A stretch of DNA of 41,005 bases from assembly GCA_017435965.1 (NCBI GenBank), contig JAFSEA010000024.1, positions 1 through 41,005 on the forward strand. Direction: 5' to 3'. The position numbers and the translations under genes are program-made. This stretch comes from Oscillospiraceae bacterium (GTDB lineage Bacteria > Bacillota > Clostridia > Oscillospirales > JAAYXM01). Of the stretch, positions 36,567-41,005 are shown piece after piece. The notes under the pieces were generated by a model. It was not told where the DNA came from, did not search any database, and was given only the letters and a program-made list of their open reading frames with translations. The stretch's first letter is position 1; each line of letters opens with the position of its first letter.

Positions 36567-37202
36567 CTATACTTCAAATTTGTTTGCTATAATTCGCAGT
36601 ACCGTATGTGCCTGATGTGCGGCACAAAGCATTACTCTTGATGAAACCAGTCCTATATCATCTTTAACATCGCTTTTTTCATCTCCGCAAAGATAAAACC
36701 TTGAGGTGATTTTTCTTGTTTGTATTTCATTCGGTGAGCCAAGTCCTGCCATTCCGGATGCGGCAACAAGATATTTGTCGGGCATTTTCTCCAAAACGCA
36801 ACCGGTGAGCATCGCCTTACACTCGGCATCATCGAAGGCTTCGCAAATAATGTCTGCCTGTGAAAGCACTTTTCCGGCATTGTCTTCATCAATGCAAACC
36901 GTATGTACCTCTGTTTCAATGTATGGATTGATTTCTTTGAGATTTTCTCGTAATGCTTCTGTCTTATTCATTCCTATCTGATTTACCTTATATTGCTGAC
37001 GGTGGAGATTGGTTATATCCACCCTATCAAAATCAATCAAGATAAGCTTTCCTATGCCTGCACGGGAAAGTGCTGTTGCAATGTTTGAGCCAAGACCGCC
37101 AAGACCGCAAACAGCAACGGTTGTGGATGATATCTTTTTTTGAAGCTCAATCCCATGTCTCTCTTTTAGTGCCTTTAACCACTCTTCTTTTTTTGGTATC
37201 AT
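36567..37202 (-). CDS. thiF: ThiS adenylyltransferase ThiF (short, family-2 type)
   Basis: A 211-residue E1-like protein. The nucleotide site is [21 protein letters not shown], then [19 protein letters not shown] (the conserved Asp, Asn and Arg residues) and [15 protein letters not shown]. It adenylates the C-terminal Gly of ThiS. At about 210 residues it is the short form found in Clostridia beside thiS and thiG; the four-Cys zinc motif of E. coli ThiF is not evident. The ATG at 37202 is one base after the thiS stop (TGA-T-ATG), and GGGAGG inside the thiS GGG codons serves as ribosome binding site. Confidence 0.92.
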   Translation of the reverse strand: MIPKKEEWLKALKERHGIELQKKISSTTVAVCGLGGLGSNIATALSRAGIGKLILIDFDRVDITNLHRQQYKVNQIGMNKTEALRENLKEINPYIETEVHTVCIDEDNAGKVLSQADIICEAFDDAECKAMLTGCVLEKMPDKYLVAASGMAGLGSPNEIQTRKITSRFYLCGDEKSDVKDDIGLVSSRVMLCAAHQAHTVLRIIANKFEV

Positions 37203-37203
37203 A

Positions 37204-37398
37204 TCAGCCGCCTCCCACAAAGCTTACAATTTCAATGCTATCCCCATCACAAAGGCAAGTTTCTTCATATCGGGATTTCGGAACAATATCGCCGTTTTTT
37301 TCTACCGCAATACGCTTGATATCGTAGCCTGCTTCTGTTAAGTATTCAGCTATCGTCTTTCCAACTGCATTTACTGTCTCGCCGTTGATCTTTACCAC
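37204..37398 (-). CDS. thiS: Sulfur carrier protein ThiS
   Basis: A 64-residue ubiquitin-like protein from a GTG at 37398 (MVKINGETVNAVGKTIAEYL) to the obligatory C-terminal Gly-Gly, here SFVGGG, which becomes a thiocarboxylate. GGAGG lies 8 bases before the GTG. A longer open frame reaching back to 37440 runs into the riboswitch terminator and is not real. It is the first gene of the thiamine operon. Confidence 0.93.
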   Translation of the reverse strand: MVKINGETVNAVGKTIAEYLTEAGYDIKRIAVEKNGDIVPKSRYEETCLCDGDSIEIVSFVGGG

Positions 37399-37422
37399 TT
37401 TTTTCACCTCCGAATCTGCAAT

Positions 37423-37452
37423 AAAAAAAGGAGCTACCAATTTGGTAACTCC
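37423..37452 (-). terminator. Regulatory terminator of the TPP riboswitch
   Basis: On the minus strand an 11 bp stem with one mismatch (37452-37442 with 37440-37430) is followed by a run of seven T (37429-37423), 25 bases before the thiS start. Its place right after the aptamer makes this a transcription-attenuating riboswitch. Confidence 0.9.
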
Positions 37453-37490
37453 TACGATTACTTACGTTTTCCTAAACCTCAAGTTCAGGC

Positions 37491-37570
37491 ATCCCTACGT
37501 TGGCATTATCCAAATCAGGTTCTCGGTCGAAGGTCATACCTTCCTCTCAGCCTGTACTACAAGCTCCCGT
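37491..37570 (-). ncRNA. TPP riboswitch aptamer (THI element)
   Basis: On the minus strand: ACGGGAGCTTGTA at the 5' side, the highly conserved CAGGCTGAGAGG core, a variable arm GAAGGT/ACCTTC, GACCGAGAACCTGAT, GGATAATGCCAACGTAGGGA (20 bases) closing the aptamer. All are hallmark THI-box elements. Binding of thiamine pyrophosphate should favour the terminator at 37423-37452 and switch off thiSFGH-cytX-thiED. Confidence 0.97.
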
Positions 37571-37588
37571 TTCTATTCATTTTTACAC

Positions 37589-37617
37589 ATTATAGCACAT
37601 CAAAACTTTTTTTGCAA
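37589..37617 (-). promoter_or_regulatory. Sigma-A promoter of the thiamine operon
   Basis: Minus-strand TTGCAA (37617-37612), a 17 bp spacer and a perfect TATAAT (37594-37589), with a predicted start about 12 bases upstream of the aptamer. It begins 23 bases after the GH29 stop codon. Confidence 0.8.
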
Positions 37618-37639
37618 CAGTTTTTTGCACCACTTTAAA

Positions 37640-38953
37640 TCATTTTAAAAATACTTCTACAACCGAAATTGTCTGGCTTGGCCTGATTCCCGGCACGATA
37701 AAGTTTACCGAATTATCTGCATTTTTACGGAATCTGATTTCACTTCCGTCGTGCAGGAACTGAGCATATTTTATTCTGTCTGCAATGCCTGCCATTTTCA
37801 TCTCTGAGAAGGGATAATCAACAAGGTGAATATAAAGTCTCTTCTCGTCTTGCGACTGGGTAAGTAACGTCCCCGTAGGCGGAAGAAATTCCGATTCAGC
37901 CTTTGTACAACCGACAATTGAACGCTCATTATATTTCATCCAGTCTGCAAAAACGGAAAGTGCTTTGTCTGCACGATCATCAAAATATCCTCTCGCTGTC
38001 GGACCAACGTTCATTATAAGGTTTCCTCCGCCGGATACGCTGTTGAGAAGGATTCTTATAAGAGTTTCCGGACTTTTCCAGCTCATCTCATCACGGTAAT
38101 ACCCCCATGATCCGGAGAAAGTCTGGCAAGATTCCCATGCCGCATTTTCGTCAGTTCCCGGATACTTCGGCCACTCGGTTGTAAGTGTCTGCTCCGGAGT
38201 GAATATATCCTGCGGAATTCCCGTTCTGTCGTTGATAATTATATCGGGATTTATCTCTCTTATCATTTTGATAAGATTCTCTGAATCCCATGTCTCTTTA
38301 TTTGTCCAGGGCATCCAATCTTTATAATCCCTTATAGCAAACTGATTATATTCATTTCTTATGCTATCCATTGTGGGATAAGTGAAATCAAACCAAATAA
38401 TATCAATTTTACCGTAGTTTGTCATAAGCTCACGAACCTGATTGTGCAGATATTCACGGTACTTTTTCATATCACGGGTTTTGTTCATTTCCTCCGCATT
38501 CGGTTCTGCACGGCGTGGGTGGAAAATATCTATCTGATAGTCGGGATGATGCCAGTCAATAAGCGAATAATAGATACCTACTTTAAGACCTTCCCCACGG
38601 AAAGCCTCGACATATTCTTTAATAAAATCACGCTTTGCCGGTGTGTTCGTTGATTTATAATCGGTATATGCCGAATCAAACATACAAAAGCCCTCGTGGT
38701 GCTTTGCTGTCATAACTGCATATTTCATCCCTGCAGCTTTAGCTTTTTTCGCCCATTCTTTTGCATCAAAAAGGTCGGGGTTGAAAAATTCCCTATAAGT
38801 ATCGTAATGCTCTTCGGAAATTTTTTCAACCGACTTCACCCATTCATGTCTTGCAGGCATGGAATAAAGCCCAAAATGAATGAACATACCAAATCTGTCG
38901 TGGATAAACCAATCCATATCGGCATCTGTTTTCTTTATCTTATAAGTTGACAT
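37640..38953 (-). CDS. GH29 alpha-L-fucosidase, intracellular
   Basis: A 437-residue GH29 enzyme. It begins with DRFGMFIHFGLYSMPARHEW, then MKYAVMTAKHHEGFCMFDSA (the HHEGF fucose-binding block) and KVGIYYSLIDWHHPDY. The predicted nucleophile is D189 in IDIIWFDFTYP, and GNLIMNVGPTARGYFDD follows. There is no signal peptide, so it would act on imported fucosylated oligosaccharides. The length matches the catalytic domain with a short C-terminal beta domain (from about 350). AAGGAG precedes the ATG. It has its own promoter; no good terminator separates it from the thiamine promoter. Confidence 0.9.
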   Translation of the reverse strand: MSTYKIKKTDADMDWFIHDRFGMFIHFGLYSMPARHEWVKSVEKISEEHYDTYREFFNPDLFDAKEWAKKAKAAGMKYAVMTAKHHEGFCMFDSAYTDYKSTNTPAKRDFIKEYVEAFRGEGLKVGIYYSLIDWHHPDYQIDIFHPRRAEPNAEEMNKTRDMKKYREYLHNQVRELMTNYGKIDIIWFDFTYPTMDSIRNEYNQFAIRDYKDWMPWTNKETWDSENLIKMIREINPDIIINDRTGIPQDIFTPEQTLTTEWPKYPGTDENAAWESCQTFSGSWGYYRDEMSWKSPETLIRILLNSVSGGGNLIMNVGPTARGYFDDRADKALSVFADWMKYNERSIVGCTKAESEFLPPTGTLLTQSQDEKRLYIHLVDYPFSEMKMAGIADRIKYAQFLHDGSEIRFRKNADNSVNFIVPGIRPSQTISVVEVFLK

Positions 38954-38987
38954 ACCTTTTTCTCCTTAAAACCACTTATTTATCCAT

Positions 38988-39016
38988 ATATTAGCACATA
39001 TTTCTTCTGTTTGCAA
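38988..39016 (-). promoter_or_regulatory. Sigma-A promoter of the GH29 gene
   Basis: Minus-strand TTGCAA (39016-39011), a 17 bp spacer and TAATAT (38993-38988), about 35 bases upstream of the start codon. Confidence 0.7.
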
Positions 39017-39021
39017 CACAT

Positions 39022-39056
39022 TTCAAAACAGAGAATTTCTTTAGAGAAAAGCTCTG
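39022..39056 (-). terminator. Possible terminator overlapping the stop of the ferritin-like gene
   Basis: On the minus strand CAGAG (39056-39052) pairs with CTCTG (39033-39029), with an inner TTTCT/AGAAA stem, followed by TTTTG. The stop codon at 39043-39041 lies in the hairpin. The stem is AT-rich and interrupted. Confidence 0.4.
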
Positions 39057-39475
39057 ATATCAACTGCCAGTTTTTCTTCCAAATTTATAAGTTTTTTCGT
39101 TATATCCTTGGAAATCTCATCGGCACCTTCATATTTATTAAGATATTTATTGAGAGATTTTACTCCCATATTGCAACCGTCTGTCATCAAATCAGCAACG
39201 GTAGCATCGGAGTTTTCCATTGCAAGTTTCATATTGGTTTTCATCCACGACATACTCTTTGCAATGATTGCAGGTTCTTTGCCGTCATCTTTGTATTTAT
39301 CAAGTAACTTTTGAATTTCTTTATCAAGTTTTCTGTGCTCACTCTTACAGTCAGTCAAAAGCTTTTCAAGTTTTTCACTCTTTACATTGTCAAGAACATC
39401 TTCAATGGAAGATATCCCCATCTTAACTCCGGCATCACATTCTCTTAAAAGTTTTATGGTATCCTGTTCAATCAT
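39041..39475 (-). CDS. Ferritin-like four-helix protein, unknown function
   Basis: A 144-residue soluble, all-helical protein: MIEQDTIKLLRECDAGVKMG, then a helix with LTDCKSEHRKLDKEIQKLLD, MSWMKTNMKLAMENSDATVA, and DGCNMGVKSLNKYLNKYEGA near the C-terminus. The helix spacing and the Asp/Glu/His (CKSEH) placement recall DUF2383-like ferritin-fold proteins. Homologues of this look are common in Clostridia but, to my knowledge, uncharacterised. CTGAGGTGAT precedes the ATG by 6 bases. It is 82 bases downstream of the TetR gene and could be in its regulon. Confidence 0.7.
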   Translation of the reverse strand: MIEQDTIKLLRECDAGVKMGISSIEDVLDNVKSEKLEKLLTDCKSEHRKLDKEIQKLLDKYKDDGKEPAIIAKSMSWMKTNMKLAMENSDATVADLMTDGCNMGVKSLNKYLNKYEGADEISKDITKKLINLEEKLAVDIRAFL

Positions 39476-39557
39476 AAAAAATCACCTCAGTGATATTTTG
39501 CCACCAAGGTTATTTTTCATTCAATCATATTTGTTCTGTGAAGCAACAAATTGTAAT

Positions 39558-40145
39558 TTAGCATTCTCTCCCAAAAATACAGTAGCGAATTATAATTGAA
39601 ATTTCTTCAATGCTTTTCTTGCAATCATCTTTCAACCATTCTGTAATGATTGCAGTAATGCCATTTAGATAGAACATCATAACATAGTTTTGTTCATCCC
39701 GCGGATAGTGAAATCTATCTAAAATAGGACTAAAAATATTATCAAACAGCCTTTGAAAAATGATATTTGAGTCAAATGTTATCGGTCGTGACAATACCGC
39801 AAAAAATATTCGTCTGTTTTCTTTAACAAATAAAAGATACGGATGCAGATACTTCTCATTGATATAATTGAGTTCCGATAAATCGCAATTTGTAAATTTT
39901 GATGTTATATTTTCAGCATTAACATCAAAATAGGAAGTGAAATTATCAAGGATATAGGAAATCGTCTCTTTTAGCAAATCTCGTGTATTTTCATAGTGAA
40001 GATAAAAGGTAGAACGATTAACACCTGCTTTTTCACAAATTTCACTAATTGTTATATACTCAAAAGGTTTCTTTTCAAGCAACGAAAGGAGTGCCTTGTC
40101 AAATTTAACAGCAGTATTAAAATACTTACTTTCTGACTTATTCAT
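39558..40145 (-). CDS. TetR/AcrR-family transcriptional regulator
   Basis: A 195-residue protein with a TetR N-terminal domain: KALLSLLEKKPFEYITISEI, CEKAGVNRSTFYLHYENTRD (helix-turn-helix, about residues 36-54) and LLKETISYILDNF. The C-terminal ligand domain has WLKDDCKKSIEEISIIIRYC. The layout matches the Firmicute group with a TetR_C_33-like ligand domain. AAAGGAG precedes the ATG at 40145. It lies 28 bases downstream of the small membrane protein gene and probably autoregulates that operon; a palindrome upstream (40602-40615) is a candidate operator. Confidence 0.9.
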   Translation of the reverse strand: MNKSESKYFNTAVKFDKALLSLLEKKPFEYITISEICEKAGVNRSTFYLHYENTRDLLKETISYILDNFTSYFDVNAENITSKFTNCDLSELNYINEKYLHPYLLFVKENRRIFFAVLSRPITFDSNIIFQRLFDNIFSPILDRFHYPRDEQNYVMMFYLNGITAIITEWLKDDCKKSIEEISIIIRYCIFGREC

Positions 40146-40173
40146 ACAAGAACTCCTTTCATGAAATAATTAT

Positions 40174-40524
40174 TTATCGGTCGGCAATTTCTTTTGCGAG
40201 TTGAACAATTTCATAGGCATATTGGGACTTCCCTTTTTCAAGAATTTTCTTGTAAATGGGATAATTTACACCACAACCAATCATTCCGATAATTCCGATG
40301 ATAATACCAAATATCATACCGGTAATTCCGCTTCCAATTACCTGCATCGCAAGGCACATTCCTGTACCAAATACAAGTGCGGATATGATACCACAAGAAT
40401 AAGTAAAAATCGTAGCAGGGAGTTTTGCCTTATTATCGAGTTTCTTAAGGGCTACAATTTTTGAATTTTCTTTCGGTGCATAGTCCTTTGCGATTGATTC
40501 TGCAATAATTTTGTCTGTGTTCAT
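40174..40524 (-). CDS. Small two-helix membrane protein next to TetR
   Basis: A 116-residue protein. A soluble N-terminal part (MNTDKIIAESIAKDYAPKEN) is followed by two hydrophobic segments, at about 37-63 (ATIFTYSCGIISALVFGTGM) and 67-86 (ITGMIFGIIIGIIGMIGCGV), and a short soluble helix (KKILEKGKSQYAYEIVQLAK). I do not know its function. Such small membrane proteins often travel with TetR regulators in Clostridia. AAAGGAGG precedes the ATG. It is first in an operon with the TetR gene. Confidence 0.72.
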   Translation of the reverse strand: MNTDKIIAESIAKDYAPKENSKIVALKKLDNKAKLPATIFTYSCGIISALVFGTGMCLAMQVIGSGITGMIFGIIIGIIGMIGCGVNYPIYKKILEKGKSQYAYEIVQLAKEIADR

Positions 40525-40548
40525 AATAAAACCTCCTTTTGTTTTACA

Positions 40549-40576
40549 ATTCTATTTTAACAGCCAAAGAAGGTAA
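40549..40576 (-). promoter_or_regulatory. Candidate promoter of the membrane protein-tetR operon
   Basis: Minus-strand TTACCT (40576-40571), a 16 bp spacer and TAGAAT (40554-40549), about 25 bases upstream of the start codon. The -35 box is weak. Confidence 0.4.
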
Positions 40577-40601
40577 TTTGAACAACATAAATCACTAATT
40601 G

Positions 40602-40615
40602 TGTTGAGTTCAACA
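40602..40615. promoter_or_regulatory. Palindrome, candidate TetR operator
   Basis: TGTTGA and TCAACA (40602-40607 and 40610-40615) form a perfect 6+6 inverted repeat with a 2-base centre. A related half-site TTTGAACAACA lies at 40578-40588. The pair sits just upstream of the promoter candidate for the tetR operon. Confidence 0.45.
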
Positions 40616-40660
40616 AATTCAAGTTTGTCCAATTGATTATATCATAAATTTTGAATAAAT

Positions 40661-40830
40661 CAATGATGCATCGCTGATAGCGATATGATGTTATGCTTCG
40701 CCTAACAAAGTTGCTCGTTTCACTCGCAATGATGCGATGTTTGCCATTATGTGCCGCAAGGCACACTTCATTAGGCATAGCCGGCATCATTGACAGAGCC
40801 AACATCATTTGCCGAAGGCAAACATCATTG
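40661..40830. repeat. Mosaic of short hairpins separated by ATGATG/CATCAT-type spacers
   Basis: About seven compact inverted repeats follow one another. Three are clean: ATCGCT-GAT-AGCGAT (40670-40684), TGTGCC-GCAA-GGCACA (40750-40765) and TTTGCC-GAA-GGCAAA (40808-40822). Others are imperfect: 40691-40705, 40711-40729, 40774-40782 and 40790-40802. Between them are TGATG or CATCATT words. On the minus strand the 40790-40802 unit gains a G-U pair where the plus strand has a mismatch. No protein is encoded. It lies just downstream of the rRNA operon tail. The stretch 40616-40660 shows nothing else that I recognise. Confidence 0.75.
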
Positions 40831-40831
40831 A

Positions 40832-40863
40832 AAAAAGCGTACTGAATTTTCAGTACGCTTTTT
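40832..40863. terminator. Bidirectional terminator downstream of tRNA-Asn
   Basis: A perfect 15 bp stem (40832-40846 with 40849-40863) with A-run on one side and T-run on the other, so it works on both strands. It starts 2 bases after the tRNA 3' end and closes the rRNA operon. Its sequence nearly repeats the hairpin at 3647-3675. Confidence 0.9.
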
Positions 40864-40864
40864 C

Positions 40865-40940
40865 TGGCTCCCCCTGTTGGACTTGAACCAACGACCCTGC
40901 GGTTAACAGCCGCATGCTCTACCGACTGAGCTAAGGAGGA
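40865..40940 (-). tRNA. tRNA-Asn (anticodon GTT), CCA encoded
   Basis: The cloverleaf folds fully on the minus strand: acceptor stem TCCTCCT with AGGGGGA (one G-U pair), D stem GCTC/GAGC, anticodon stem TGCGG/CCGCA with loop CTGTTAA (anticodon GTT at 40907-40905), T stem GTTGG/CCAAC with loop TTCAAGT, discriminator G, encoded CCA at 40867-40865. It lies about 8 bases downstream of the 5S rRNA. Confidence 0.97.
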
Positions 40941-40947
40941 ATATATG

Positions 40948-41005
40948 ATGTTGGCGAAGCCTTATCTTCCCGGGCCGTCTCCAGCCAAGTATTGTCAGCA
41001 CAGGT
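40948..41005 (-). rRNA. rrf: 5S ribosomal RNA, 3' end (cut by window edge)
   Basis: The minus strand reads CCTGTGCTGACAATACTTGG, then CTGGAGACGGCCCGGGAAGA and TAAGGCTTCGCCAACA. This matches the 3' half of Clostridia-type 5S rRNA (GATGGTACTT-like segment, loop E/helix IV GGGAAGATAAGG, and the 3' strand of helix I). The 5' half is outside the window, so the 3' end is placed by eye to within a few bases. It is followed closely by tRNA-Asn. Confidence 0.8.

Noticed and set aside
37399..37440. Longer ThiS with 14 more N-terminal residues
   Set aside because: The extension runs through the riboswitch terminator; the GTG at 37398 has a perfect ribosome binding site and gives the usual ThiS length.
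40557..40808. Open frame of 83 codons on the minus strand
   Set aside because: It lies almost entirely in the hairpin mosaic and the tetR promoter region, has no ribosome binding site and a composition unlike a protein.
40661..40830. CRISPR array
   Set aside because: Repeats are short, different from each other and form hairpins; spacers are 5-7 bases of the same word. No cas genes are present.

Overview
The window looks like a chromosomal segment of a low-to-moderate GC, spore-forming Clostridia-type Firmicute, probably gut-associated and anaerobic. The evidence is consensus sigma-A promoters with 16-18 bp spacers, strong Shine-Dalgarno sites with some GTG/TTG starts, a T-box in front of valS, an intact gene for the sporulation sigma factor pro-SigK, a CarD/IspD/IspF cluster, and an S-layer-homology (SLH) anchored secreted enzyme. 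Species cannot be named from the sequence.

Layout. (1) 1-3600, all minus strand: the 5' end of asnS, then an operon read right to left of a C39-like cysteine protease fold, a TIM-barrel sugar isomerase-like protein, YhbY and a neutral-ceramidase-like hydrolase. (2) 3640-8960: a divergent EF-G paralogue, and valS under a T-box leader. (3) 9059-11720, plus strand: carD, ispD, ispF, sigK. (4) 11726-22404: two large secreted proteins. One is a 2299-residue SLH-anchored heparinase II/III-type lyase; the other is 891 residues with no recognisable catalytic domain. They share a family of about 180-residue modules with a WKYxGM core, and a divergent AraC regulator lies beside them. (5) 22449-27312, minus strand: recQ, alaX, a membrane-anchored unknown and sfsA. 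(6) 27374-31860: a domain-permuted GH3 glucosidase interrupted by an in-frame TAA, a divergent AraC regulator, and a CE15-type glucuronoyl esterase. (7) 31877-37617: a thiamine operon, thiSFGH-cytX-thiE-thiD, behind a TPP riboswitch with its own terminator. (8) 37640-40524: a GH29 alpha-L-fucosidase, a ferritin-like helical protein, a TetR regulator and a small membrane protein. (9) 40660-41005: a mosaic of short hairpins, a bidirectional terminator, tRNA-Asn and the 3' end of a 5S rRNA, i.e. the tail of an rRNA operon entering from the right.

How it fits together. Housekeeping genes (translation, isoprenoid and thiamine supply) alternate with small polysaccharide-use loci, each beside an AraC-type sensor. 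The thiamine operon can make the thiazole half and join it to HMP-PP, but it carries a CytX-type transporter and no thiC, so the pyrimidine half is probably imported. The least explained parts are the shared WKYxGM modules, the broken GH3 gene, the EF-G paralogue with altered GTPase motifs, and the hairpin mosaic beside the rRNA operon.
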